Position numbers and translations under genes: made by a program | In this document: one piece after another, positions 11,268 through 23,550 of the stretch | Position numbering within the stretch: position 1 is the stretch's first letter | Layout: every line of letters begins with the position of its first letter | Notes under the pieces: generated by a model | Told to the model about the DNA's origin: nothing | Databases searched by the model: none | The model's input: the letters and a program-made list of their open reading frames with translations, nothing else | Source: Epiperipatus broadwayi | Lineage: Eukaryota; Onychophora; Udeonychophora; Euonychophora; Peripatidae | Reading direction: 5' to 3' | DNA length: 64,000 nt | NCBI GenBank assembly: GCA_028023455.1 | Contig: JAQFVV010012992.1 | Span: 188,001 to 252,000 of the forward strand

Positions 11268-12267
11268 ACTTTGAATCTCTTAAATTAACAGTATGAATAA
11301 AAAACAATTTTCCAAATACAGAAATTATTAAGACGTGCGAACTCTTTAGCACTAAAAAAAATTCAACATTAAGTCGAAGATTTTTCGTGATTTGCGCATG
11401 CAGTGCGTATCGTATACTCAACTACATTATATATTTCCATTATTAAATTTTATTTTATTTTATTGTATAGAGACTATTGTTAATTTATGGTTTAACTTTG
11501 TTTTAAATGTTTTTAAAGTTTGTATCAAGTAATTATAAGAGCTTCTATGATTAGCAAATTTTATAAAGCTCCTGGTAGAATGGAAAAGGATGCTCAGTCT
11601 CTTGGATCAACATTGATTATTATAAATTTCATTTACGTTTGTTAATAATTTACAGTATATATGTACAAAGTTATCTACAAAAACTAATCAAATCTCATCT
11701 AAAGATTTTCTATATTTTTCAAACTAGTCTAGAGTATATGGTTGTAAAAGTTATGGGTGGAGTAAAGTTGACACTTGTAAATCAAAATGTAACAATTTAA
11801 TTATGATGATTGGTTTACTGTTTTAATGATATATATGTATGCGAATTAATATAGATAAATGATTAATGTTCACATATAAACAAAATGTTAAATTTGTAGG
11901 ATATAAACCTCTATCCAACAAGAATGTTTTCTAAATTACAGGTTACACGAATTCAGATTCTTTATTAAACAAATATTCAGATTACTATGCAGATTAGATA
12001 AGCTTTTACACACCAGAGCCAATAATAAAAAATTGTAAAAAGTTAATCTATCAGTGATAATGAATTGAGAAATTTTCGAAGCCAATAAAGCTGGATAAGA
12101 ATATAAAAAGATCAAGTAGAACACAATTTCTAAAAATAAATAAATAAAACAAATGAAAATATATCATCTGTAACTAATTTGGCACTTAAATATAATTTTA
12201 ATTTTATAAAGTAATATTTACATACATATCACATGATCACCATTTCTTTTGCTTGCTCATAACTGTT
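11268..12267. other. Upstream flank of the CCHC ORF, otherwise AT-rich
   Basis: The 150 bp before the ORF start contain the only CG-bearing patch (about 11330-11420), which could be leader or promoter, but I see no defined motif. The remainder holds no gene. A 62-codon open frame at 11936-12124 is low complexity. Confidence 0.4.
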
Positions 12268-12501
12268 ATTAAAACAGGCAAAACTCTCCATACAGTAGTA
12301 CCATTCGGCCTAAGATCTAGGTGCAGGGTTCTCAGATCCAAGACCTCTCACTGATGAAGGCCACAAGCCAAAAACTAGTCTGGGGATATTGGATAAATAA
12401 GCACTAGATAGGGATTTTATGTACAAGTCTTCTGGCATCCATTGATTACTCTAGCTTGCACTGAGTGGCATTACTGTAAGGAGAGTTTTGCCTGTTTTAA
12501 T
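12268..12501 (+). mobile_element. MITE family M, complete copy (234 bp)
   Basis: The ends are perfect 21-bp inverted repeats: the left begins ATTAAAACAGGCAAAACTCT and the right ends AGTTTTGCCTGTTTTAAT. The interior shares the GATCCAAGACCTCTCACTGA, AGGCCACAAGCC and CATCCATTGATTACTCTAGC blocks with the copy at 4639-4857. It is non-coding, so it must have been mobilised by a related autonomous element not seen here. I could not define a convincing target duplication. Confidence 0.88.
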
Positions 12502-15269
12502 ATTTACACACATAGTAGTAAATTAAATTTTACTGACACAATTAGCGATAGGATTTAGAACTAAATAAAATTTTAAGTCAGAAATTAAATTATGCTACTG
12601 CAATAATTTAGTACAATGGATTATTGATATTTATTAAAACTAAGCATATCATTTACAGACAAAAGTACTTGTCTTCCAAATAATTATTAAAAATAATAAT
12701 GGATTTATACGGAAAAGAGATATCAATGACATCATAATGACTTATCAAATATATACTATTACATTTTTATAAGCAGTTATCTTCATTCTATTCTAGAACC
12801 ATCTAATGTAAGTTTGAATAGATAGTGAATACCAGATGGTATATTGATGATAAATGCATTAGTTCCATTACCAGATGGTAGATTCATGATAAATGCATTA
12901 GTTCCATCTGACTTTGTCTTCATTGAGAAAATGAAAAGCCAGAAAGTAATTAGTCTGGAGTTACGGATTTTATAGCACTATATGCATATTCATTTATTAT
13001 TCAAGATAACAATAGATAACTCTAGAAGTAGAGTGAAAATAATTGCTCATAGAGATATGATATCTCTATAAAATAAATTTATGAATAGTTTAATATTGAT
13101 ATAATTAATTAAATAAATACCTTTTTTTTTTCTTTAAAAATTGATTCATTAATTCCAATATATAAATTATATTGACATTCTCATTTTCTTTACAAATATT
13201 GTTTATATGAACCAATTTTTTTACATCCATATATATCATACAATTCCATTTATTTTCAAGGGCTATTTCTTTATATAGATCTCAAAAATGATAAATAATA
13301 CAATATGGTTGAAATATAGGTGCAATTGAATGCTGATAACTATACATATATAGATGTAGATAGAAAATATTTGTTATAATAAACAAGATTTGGAAAGAAA
13401 AAGAAAATGGATATATTGTAAATAAAACAAATCTTTACAGCAGTTTGAATTTATTACATTACAAAGATGCATAAAAAATTATTTAATAAAGAATTTGTAT
13501 AAATTGAAAAATCAAATATATGAATTGCTTAAAAAATTAAAAGAAAAGTTAGTTTATGCATTTGATCATATTAAAGTTACTTTGTAATATGTGAGAAACA
13601 ATAAAATGATGAATTGCAATGTAAAGAAAGAAAAATTGTTTTGATACATTCAAGAAGTTTGAATTATGTAGTTTATTAAAATCTAAAGAATTTTATACCT
13701 TTTCTCATTTGCTTTTTTCTAAATGAATTTTAATTAAACATGTCAGTTTCCAAAGTAAATTTTAGAGCAAGTCTAAATATGATATTAAAATTTTGAAGTT
13801 AATAATATTTAAAAAATTATCAATTAAATTCTAAAAGTTGACAATGATTTTTTTCTTTCTTCCTTTCACTAATATAAATAAAGAAAGAGAAAGAAAAAAA
13901 GTTTTCTTTCATTCATTCATGTATCAAATCATGATATAATATCTAAATTTGTTTTCACAATATGTTGTGAAGGGAATAAAGAAAATGTTTTCCAAAAAAC
14001 ATGTAAAAAAAACCCAGATAAAATCTTATAACTAGCTAATAGCAAATCTGTTGTTTGGAAATCATGTTAACATCAAGTAGAGTATAAGTAGGTTGGGAAA
14101 AACTAAGGCTAATTTTTAATACAATCCTACTTCAGCCTAGTCAGGCAGTTTTTTATTCTACTATTATCTGAATATTCAACTCAAGAAGCAGTGTTACAGT
14201 AATTTTATGCTGAGGAGAGAAATTGATAGTTAAAACTGTTTTCCACCTTAACCTGAATAGCCATATCTTGCTGACTGTTTTACAATATTTTTCAATACTC
14301 CATTTATAACAGCAAGTATGATGACTTTATCTAACAGAAGATTAGCAAATATTTTTTAGCTAGAGAAAAGTTTGCCAAAACCAGCCATTGCCTGCTTTAA
14401 TAATGTTATGAAGAACTAGACAGTGCCATAAGAATGATCCAAGACCTACTAATACTATACCCAAATCTAACATTAACAATGATGTTGTATTTCCTACCTA
14501 ACATCACCAATGCACCAGAACAATATCTACCATCTTTGGAAGAACTAATGAAGACATCTAGAAATATATTAAAAGACTGATATATGCAGAAACTGTGGTT
14601 TGGAACTGTTTAAATATTTCATGTGTTAAGATTACCTTAAATTAAAAATATCTTTTATTATTATCATATTTAATATTTTGTATACATATTAATAATGAGT
14701 ATATTCATTGTTCATAAATTATTATTAATCTATTTAGTTTGTGTTTTGCTTATCTAACTCAATTCAAACATTATGCTTTTAACATCCAATGTGTTAATAA
14801 TAGCCACAACCCTGAGAAATCACGCAATCCACTGGGGGATATGCAGGGATAGTGGTAATAATTTGCAAATAATGATGATCAGGTATTAATAAATTTTTCG
14901 AAAGTAAACTTTCTAGTTAGAAAGTGTGGTATCTGTGAGTTTCATTTTTTATTTTATTGAAACTAGAAAACAAAATACTTTGGAAGAACTTGCACTTTTG
15001 TTATAAATCAACATAATCATTTGGTTAATATTATTATATATATTTGAATTTAATCATTTTTTTAAAATTAGACTAACTGAATTCATAATTGCAACTTAGC
15101 AATGTCACTTCACATGCCTGTTTTCACAATTTCTGAATTAGTGATAGCAATTGACAACTATATATAATGCTAGCACAAATCTGAACATACATATATTTAT
15201 ATGACTTATAAGTCTATTACAATTTTATACATTGTACATATGTGTGTATGTATTTATGTAACAATTTTC
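12502..15269. other. AT-rich DNA with a short tandem repeat; no clear gene
   Basis: ACCAGATGGTA and the ATGATAAATGCATTAGTTCC block are duplicated in tandem with a 39-bp period (about 12831-12915). A 59-codon open stretch without a start codon runs 14404-14580 on the plus strand (it includes LYPNLTLTMMLYFLPNIT). It has no recognised domain and no convincing splice sites. The rest shows nothing. Confidence 0.45.
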
Positions 15270-17564
15270 TGATGATGGTATTTTGTTTATAATTATATGT
15301 TGGACTATTTCCCTCATCTAGAATTTGTCAAATGTCTAAATATTCAAACTTTCTTTAAACGTTTCAAATGTATTCAACTGTTAGTAACAGCACATAAGCT
15401 AGCACACAAAATAATATTTGACTGATATTATTCTTTTCTCTTCTTTGTATGTTGCTGACATAAATAGTGTTAGTATTAGCATGGGAATTGAAACTGAAAT
15501 CTTTAGATTCATGGAGATGATGTAACTAATTTGGCTAATTATTCTTGTTTTGTTAAAAAGGTTCTGATTTTTCTTAGGAACAAGATTAATTTGTGTTTTC
15601 CAAACATTATGAATGACTATATTAGGTTGGTTTATGGGATTATTTGCCATTGTTCATGTTAGCAGCTTCTTGAAGTTTTTGTCTTTTTCTTCTCTATTCC
15701 CTATTAAACATGTTCTTTAATCCATGCATTAATTACTACTTTAAATACATATTTCCCCCTCTTTAATCATTACTTTGTGCTCTTTTAATCATTTTTCAAT
15801 GGCAGCTGGTTTCACTAATATATGTCATTCATATAATACTTCATAAATGCAGTTTTTTGTTTTTCAGCACTTAAATTATTTTAGAGATTGATTCCTTACT
15901 TTGATATATTAATTATTGATTTCTTTAGTTTGTCTGCTTTCCCTGATATGTATGGATACACTACATTATTTATAATTGACTTTTTTATGTTTCTTTTTGT
16001 TGTCTATTTAAATTTTTTTAATAATAGTTGATGGTTAACCATTCTTCATGAAAGTTTTTTTTGTGTAGGACTCTTTTTTCCAAATTACTAGTTTTCAAGT
16101 AAATTTCCTTTACTCTGTTCCATAGCAATAGTATAACTTCACTTGTGTTTCTATCATGATTAGTATATGTGAAATATTTTGCCATATTTATTGGTTTTCT
16201 TTAAAATATAATTTGGATTTTCCAGGTAGGAGACTTGTCACAAAAACATCTAAGAATGCTAATTTATGTTCATGTTCTAATTCTATTGTGAATTTATAAT
16301 GTTTCACTACATGGCGATACAACAAATGTATCATTGAAATAACAGTCAGACCTTAGTAAGATATAGATTAATATTTATGAATGTGATTTCAAATTTTTCC
16401 ATAGAAAGATTGCTGATCAGGGATGATAGTAATGAACCTATAGCCATTCCTTTATTTTGTTGAAAGAATTCTATATTATTACAAGTATGTTGTTGTTAAG
16501 CAGAATGTTAGAATTCAATTATAATATCAATAGGAAAAATTGTTCTAGTTTGTAATGTGGTTAATCTTTTCATTACAATAGTCAATTCTTCATCACAGGG
16601 TACATTTGTGAATATACTTTTCACATGAAATCTTGCCATATCCTATTTTCATGTTTTTAATTAATTACACAAAGTGATTGGAATTCCTGATGATAAAAAA
16701 AAATTAAGTTGTATGTCAAAGTACTAAAAATGTTAAAAAGAAATCTTGACAACTTTTGTCATGGTGAATTTCTAGAAGTAATAATATATCTTAATGAAAC
16801 ATGGTTCTTATAAATTTTATGTAGATTATAAAGATGTGGAATTTAGCTGAAATATAATGATTTACATTTTTTAGACAAATATCTGTGAAGCTTTTTGAAC
16901 AATGTTTGTAGCTTTGTTTCTGAAATCTGTATAAATTTTTTTGACATCTTTTTATATTTACCTACTTTGACAAGCTCTTATTTTGCTATCATAATCAGTA
17001 GTATCCATTATATCTGTAGCACTGTTTTGGTCATTAGGGAAACTGATTACAGATTTGTCTAGTTTGAAAGATTTAATAAATTCTTTCTCAACATAGGTAA
17101 TGTTTGATTTGATTACTGGTGTTTCTAATATGTTCTTTTTATTCATCACCTTTTTTATGAAAGACCATTTTTTCAGGGACTTCTCTGATTGTTCCATTAT
17201 ATCTAATAAAACGATATTAGATGGTGTATTAGCAAAATTTAATCCATTTTCTTAAACACAAATTTTAGCATCCATCAGATATTTAAAACTAAGATTTTTA
17301 ATTGATGAAGTTAATAGATTGCTTTATACAATGTGACATTCAGTATGCTTATATAAATTTAATAAGTCTCTTTTGTTATTCTTTTATTTGTAAATGTAAT
17401 TTAGAATAGAATTTCCTTTATTAATTGAAAAATTCATGTGAAACCTTCATCAGTAAATTTATTTTTAGCAAAAGTTTTACATTTTTAATGGAATGCAAGA
17501 TATTCTAAAATTTAATATAGTATCAGGACCATACTGAATAGCTACTGTTTGCTTGAAAGTCTGT
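15270..17564 (-). pseudogene. Penelope-like element, RT relic
   Basis: On the minus strand, about 16640-16595 translates to HVKSIFTNVPCDEEL and about 16470-16390 to EFFQQNKGMAIGSLLS followed by SLISNLSMEKF. These are the characteristic 'D/HVKS-FTN-P' and 'G-AMGSPLSP-xANL-ME' reverse-transcriptase blocks of Penelope-like elements. Further upstream, 16958-17197 encodes an 79-residue piece ending IMDTTDYDSKIRACQSR, which fits the pre-RT region of the family. Downstream (15270-16250) would be the RT thumb, a possible GIY-YIG region and the 3' tail. These are too decayed for me to align confidently. In-frame stops and frameshifts occur throughout, including between the two RT blocks, so it is inactive. 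The start of the block (GATGATGG near 15273) recurs at 17565, giving a tandem arrangement. Confidence 0.85.
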
Positions 17565-18750
17565 GATGATGGCATTTTACTTATAATTATATCTTTCACT
17601 ATTTCCATCATCTAGAAATATTAAACATCTGGAGAAAAATTCAAATTTTATTTAAATTTTTGAAATATACTCAACTTTTAGAAATAGCATACATGCTAGT
17701 ATATTACACAACATTTTAAATGGTATTAGCTGTCTTGCCCAAGTACTAGCAAGCAAATAAAATTTAGAATCTTTAGATTCATAAATACTAAACTTTAGAA
17801 GGATGTTATAACCAACAAAACTATTCCATCATATGCAATAAATACTAACTTATTTTCGAGGATCATCTTGAGTTCTCCATTTTTCTTAAGAAAAAGCTTA
17901 TTGAATAGTTCCCAACATTATGAAATGGATATTAAGTTAACTAATAGAGTTATTTGCCATTGTCATATGAACTTTTTAAATTTTCTTATTTCTATTTTTT
18001 CCTCTGTGTCCAATATTGTTGTCTTTTTATCAAACATATTTCCATTGGGATATGCATGGTCTTACTTAAAAATAAATGTTTCTATCCTTTTTAATCATTA
18101 CTTTGTACTCTTTCCATCACTTTTCAATGGATCAATTAATTGTATATATATTCTCCCATATACATATAATATTTTGTAGATGCAGTTTTTGTTTTCAGTG
18201 CCTCCAGTTCAGGTTTCTAAAAGGTTGATATTCTTTATAGTGTGCTATGGCTTTTGAAAGCTACTCTGATATTATATTGATTGCAAATTTTCTTTAGTTT
18301 ATTTTCTATCTCTGTAATATATAGATATACTACAGTACCTATATTTTTTTTCTTTTGAGGTTTATTTTAGTTGTTTATTTTAAGGTTTTTTTTAATGAGA
18401 TGATTGACGACAAATTTTTATTGAAAGTTTGTTCTAGACAGTTTTTTTTAAAATCACTGGTTTCTGAACACATTTTCTTTGCTTTATTACATAATGATTA
18501 ATTTCAATTTTTGAATTTTTATCAAGATTGAATGTGTATGGTTTAAGTATTTTCCTGTATATATAAATGTGATTTTGTTGACCCTAAATCTTTCACATAA
18601 TATGTAAATGTCAATCTATTTGGAAGGATTTGATAAATCTGACATGACATCCTTTTGCCTATAAACGTAGGAACAGTAACTGATTAAACTCTTACTCTCA
18701 AATCTGGAAACTCATTCAAATATGCAATAATTTCTTTACAATGCAAAGCA
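17565..18750 (-). mobile_element. Penelope-like element, partial tandem copy
   Basis: This fragment repeats the 3' part of the element at 15270 in the same orientation. Shared blocks include GATGATGG-ATTTT, TATAATTATAT, a TTTCC-TCATCTAGAA stretch, GAATCTTTAGATTCAT, TTTAATCATTACTTTGT and TTTTCAATGG. It stops before the RT catalytic blocks. Penelope-like elements commonly carry such partial tandem copies (pseudo-LTRs). The open frame at 17868-18179 has no domain of its own. Confidence 0.72.
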
Positions 18751-18865
18751 ATAAATATAGTGTAACACATTATGCTTCCAGCATCTCTATAAACATTGAT
18801 GATTCTTATATAATAATAATTTCAAATATATTCTCAAAAGTACTAGTGATCTTTACCTTCAAGAG

Positions 18866-19058
18866 TTTTTATCTTTTCATTATCTTCATTAATATTCTTT
18901 GTTCATTTATTCATATGTTTAATTATTTTCATATGTAATCCAATTTTTTTCAGTAATATATTTTTTATCTTTTGATTATCTTCATTAATATTCTTTGTTC
19001 ATTTATTCATATGTTTAATTATTTTCATATGTAATCCAATTTTTTTCAGTAATGTATC
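18866..19058. repeat. Tandem duplication, period 96 bp
   Basis: Two almost identical consecutive copies contain TATCTTCATTAATATTCTTT, TTCATTTATTCATATGTTTA and CATATGTAATCCAATTTTTT. Few differences suggest a recent slippage or unequal exchange. Confidence 0.85.
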
Positions 19059-19259
19059 TTTCATCATAATTCTTTAATTTAATGAAAAGTTAATATCCAA
19101 TATGAGTGATTTGAATATAATTTGTTTTTTAGAAACAGAATTATAATTTACATCAATAATGCTCTCCCTTGAAGTTAATGTAAGATTTACATTATTAACT
19201 ATTTAACACACATTATGCAAACTGTTCATATATATATAACAAATTACATTTTTCTTCCT

Positions 19260-21660
19260 TTAGACTTTAATTGGGAGATTCAGCACCATCATCAAACATT
19301 ATCAATCCACTGCAGAATGGTCTCATTTTTATAAATATTCTTTAAAATATGACAATATCCTGGATCTATACCTTGATGATCCACTGCTATAATCACTGAA
19401 GAAATGTTTATAGAATCAAATGCCCTTTCATAATCTACAAATCCAAAGCATAATGGCAACTCATATTCATTTGTCCTTTCTATAACTTCTCTCAATATCT
19501 GGATATAATCTACTGTACTGAAACCCCCTTTAAAACCAGATTATTCTCTTGGTTAGTGGATCTTGGTAAAAATTTTGTATAAAACTGATAAAAGGCTGAT
19601 AGGTCTGTAATTTCTAATATCTTCTTTATCACCTTTTTTAAATATTAATATTAATACTGCATTCTTCCAATCATCTGGTACATCTTTATCATTTAGACAT
19701 TTGGTATATAACTATGCTAAAAAAAATTCGATTTCTTCACCTGCTTCTTTTAATATATCAATTATAATTCCATCATCACTTGAAGCTTTTCCTCATAAAT
19801 TTAATTGCATGTCTCACTTCTTCATTTAAAATTCTGGCCAATTCAAAAGATATACTAGATATAGGAGATACCTGTTCTTTATTACTATATAATTCTTGAT
19901 AGAAGTCTTCTACCTATTTCATGATGTCATCTCTCTTTTTAGTAATAATTCCATTTTTTTTTTCTTATTGCATATATAAATTTCCTACCAATACCAAAAT
20001 GTTGTTTTACACTCTTAAGACTTTTATTCTCTTCTCAAGCTTTCCTTGCTAGTTTGCAGTTATACTTTCTTATATCATTTTCAACTCTTTTCCACACCAT
20101 TTTACAAAATTCAAGATATTCAATCCTTTTTAATGCAACATTTTTGTATATCTTCATATTCCTTCTTTTCTTCATAAATTCTAGTCCCAGTAGAAATTTT
20201 ATTGATCAATTGATGCTTTTTTCTTCCAGCTATCTTTGTTGCAGTTTTTAAAAGTGTATCAATTATTTTCATATTAATTTCATTCAAATCTGAATCATGT
20301 TCAAAATCTACTAATACTTGAAACTGATTTGTAAGTTCTAATTTAAATTCATTAGAATGTTTTTGAAGATTAGGAATGTCAACTGTATACATAGTTTTTC
20401 TTAATAATTTTTGTCTCTCTTGTTTTGCATTAACACATATCTTACATCTTACTAATCGATGATCACTTCCTGTGTTAAATTTATTAAGAACATTACAATA
20501 TTGAAATATGTGTTTTCTGTTGGTCAAAATATAATACAATTCTGCTGTACCTTCATTTGGATGCTTCCATGTCCATTTCCTTTTAACATTTTTCTCAAAA
20601 AAAGCATTCATAATATAAAGTTTTTATTTTTCTGTTGGTCAAAATATAATACAATTCTGCTGTACCTTCATTTGGATGCTTCCATGTCCATTTCCTTTTA
20701 ATATTTTTCTCAAAAAAAGAATTCATAATATAAAGTTTTTATTTTTCTGCAAACTCCACAAGTCTATGTCCTCTTTCATTTCTATTACCATAACCAAAAT
20801 TACCTACAGCAATCATCTTTCATTTGTTTACCAATTCTAGCATGTCTCCCATAACAATTTTAAAATGTTGTTTACTCTGATCAAAAGTCTTTTGTACATC
20901 CATATAAAAATCTTCTACTATTTCATCACTATGAGAACTTGTTGGGCATAAACCTGAATTATCTGCATTTGGTATCTGCTATTAAGTTGTATAACTAATC
21001 TTGCCACTCTGTCTGATACACCATCAATCTCCACAATGTTATTCTTCTATTTTTTATATTTATAATGAATCCTACTCCACTTGTATTTCCAATATTTGTG
21101 CCTTTATAATAGAGTACATGTCCACTTTTTAAATCAATTGTTCCTTCACCTTTTCTTCTAACTTCACAAAGTTCAATAATGTCCCATTTAATATAAGACA
21201 GTTATAATTCTAGAAATCTTCTTTCACTTGAAAGTGATCTGCAGTTGTAAGTACCTAAATAAAAAGTCATCATCAAATGGCAGCCTGGGTGCACAAACAG
21301 GGGATTCTTAGTACCCTCCACCTTTGGCCACCAACTTATGCCTTGTTTAGTGACTTTACAGTCTCATGGGAATAAGGGCCATAATTTATTTTTTCTATCA
21401 TGACTGTAGATAATTTACACATACATTCATTCTACCCTATCAGGCAACTGAGAAGGGATACCATGGTGTTTCTTGAACTTAAACACAGAGGTAAAAACCC
21501 AATAAACTCATCACACTAGCTAATGCGTGTTGGTGAGCAGCCCATACATGGCCATATACTATATGAATAATCACATAGTAATAACAGCTACAGTGACAAG
21601 AATGTATGGAGTGGACATTAGGATTTTGCCCTGCTTGGTTCCTTTAAGGCCTCCAAGAGG
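19260..21660 (-). pseudogene. RTE-like LINE, copy 1 (endonuclease and RT relic)
   Basis: The element reads on the minus strand. The 5' untranslated end lies near 21660-21250 and shares a TGGCAGCCT..GGGATTCTTAG region with copy 2. The apurinic endonuclease follows. GEGTIDLKSGHVLYYKGTNI, VGFIINIK and then DIVEDFY-type text occur at 21170-20900. It closes with YYILTNRKHIFQYCNVLNKF and TGSDHRLVRCKI (20560-20450), the family's 'YILTNR..GSDHRLV' core. The reverse transcriptase N-terminal part survives as GFVDYERAFDSINISSVI (about 19450-19400), carrying the first catalytic aspartate. The FADD part is absent. A 115-bp tandem duplication disrupts the endonuclease and several stops break the frame. The RTE label rests on remembered similarity; a close non-LTR clade is possible. 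Confidence 0.85.
20513..20742. repeat. Tandem 115-bp duplication inside LINE copy 1
   Basis: TTTTCTGTTGGTCAAAATAT through CATAATATAAAGTTTTTATT occurs twice at exactly 115-bp spacing with two or three differences. 115 is not a multiple of three, so it shifts the endonuclease frame. Confidence 0.9.
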
Positions 21661-22760
21661 AATCAAAGGAATCATGTTGTGGTAATAAACAGCAAACAAC
21701 CTTTACCTTTAGATATAGATTTTTAAACTGTGAATACATAGAGGAGATATTATATGATGATGTGAAATGACCTGCTGATATCATTGTTTCTAATTCAAAC
21801 TTCACTATTCTTAGATATGTATCAAAGTGAATCAGTGGTAGCAGCAGTCCCATATTCTATGGTAGTATTACTAATCGGTTTCAATCTTGAACTAAAATCA
21901 TTTAATAATGGATAAGCTATAGACTAGATATATGCAAGCAAATTAAAAAGATGAGAAGTGATAAAACTAGAGAATTCAATATAACTACCATATTAAGCAT
22001 TCAAAAATAAGAGTAAAATAGTGATTATGTACAAAAACTATTTTAGAAACTATTAGAAGGCTATTAATAAAATTCTTAAATTTCATTGTTGATTATTCTT
22101 TTAATTTTAATTCTAATCTTTTTTTTCTTCTATTTTGTGTTGAAATGTGAAATATTCTTGTCTATTATTTGATTATTATTTGCATGTTTATGATTTAGTA
22201 GTGAAAATTACATTTTGTGTGGACATTTTAATATTTTGCTTTTAGTTTACAAAAAAAAAAAAACAATGGTGCCTGAAAACTTAGTAAAAACAATTGTTTG
22301 TTAAGGTTTATTCATTAACAATGAGTCATAATTTAAATACATTTTTAAATTAATAAAAATTGACAGATGCTCCATGATTCTCTATAACCTATACTGGTTG
22401 TATCAATAATTTTTTTTTTTAAAAAAAAAAGCATTCTGAATTTCATCAGCAAATCATCACATGGCTTTTTCTGCTTATATTCAACATATGATTTTAAGAA
22501 CTTCATTTTATTTTGTTTTCTTCAGAATCATATATTTTACATTTCAAGAATTAATGAAGATGTGATTATAGTACTATTATCTAATGTTCATAGATTACTC
22601 AATTTTACAACAGATAAGTTTGAACTAGAACAATAGAGTGAATGCTCCTAAAAGTAAATATTTTCAATTATATTAACTTCTGAAATCAGTATAACAAAAA
22701 GTTATTATGTAGAAAATACTGCAGGCAAAAGTGACTTTAACATTAAAAAAAAATTGTCTT
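21661..22760. other. AT-rich DNA, no gene seen
   Basis: Only A/T homopolymers (22248-22263, about 22411-22430) and scattered AT-rich sequence are seen. No gene or repeat is recognised. Confidence 0.5.
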
Positions 22761-22837
22761 GCATTGGTGGTTGAGAGATCAGCATGACTGCCTTACAAGC
22801 AGTTGCCCGGGTTGCAGGTTCACGTCCTGGCTGATGC
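22761..22837 (+). other. tRNA-like sequence, probably a SINE head
   Basis: The 77-nt stretch folds partly like a tRNA. A 7-bp acceptor (GCATTGG with CTGATGC, two wobble pairs) encloses a D-arm GTTG/CAGC. The anticodon arm ACTGC-CTTACAA-GCAGT has an anticodon TAC (valine), and a T-arm-like CAGG-TTCACGT-CCTG follows. The D-arm to anticodon spacing is two nucleotides too long, and the T stem has a mismatch next to the T loop pairs. A functional tRNA-Val is therefore doubtful and a tRNA-derived SINE head or tRNA pseudogene is more likely. An A-rich tract begins about 12 nt downstream. Confidence 0.5.
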
Positions 22838-23010
22838 TATGACACTTGAAAAAAAAATCTCAAGATCAAAAAACAAAACATAAACAAAAATGCACTGTTG
22901 CTACTTTTTACCATGTTTTATGTATGAAATAGATATACTACAAATACAAACACAAAGATGCATTTTATAGTTAAAATAATTTAAATGATACAAAGTAAAT
23001 TAAATATTTC

Positions 23011-23550
23011 ATCTTCAGACTTTAATGGACAGGCTTCAAACTACTCCAACGCACAACTCTTCAGCCTTCCATTTCATTGAAAATCTGATGATGGAATGTA
23101 TTAATTTACATATTGAAACATAGTGCATCAAATTTCTTCCCATCCCTTGCATGTGTATGTAAAAATGGATTATTCTCCTGTACATGAGGGATCAGAATGA
23201 CTAATGTCAATATGGATAAGATGGCAACCTTGTCATTAACATGTACTTTGAACATTCTATCATCAGATTTTCAATGAAATGAAAGGCTGAAGAGTTGTGG
23301 GTTGGAGTAGTTTGAAGCCTGTCCATTAAAGTATGAAGATTGAACTATTTTAATATAAAGCTGAGCACTGATTGTATATATGTGTGGAGATGGTAATCTG
23401 GACCAACTGATGAGTACTGGTTTAGCACGAAATACGTATATTGGTTGTTTATCTTTTCAACATGTGTGTGATCAGGTGGTTCAGTAATATGAGATGGCAT
23501 GGAGAGTTGAGGGTCGTGTGAAAGTCTGAGTTCGAATCCCGTATATAATA
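23011..23550. repeat. Foldback element, family A, copy 2
   Basis: The inner arms pair: ACTTTAATGGACAGGCTTCA at about 23020 with TGAAGCCTGTCCATTAAAGT at about 23312. The pairing continues through ATTTCATTGAAAATCTGATG. The left outer arm is missing, whereas the right outer arm (23340-23550) is present and ends TCTGAGTTCGAATCCCG, which resembles a tRNA T-arm B box. The unique centre matches the centre of copy 1 in reverse complement (CCCATCCCTTG, CTGTACATGAG). Confidence 0.8.
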
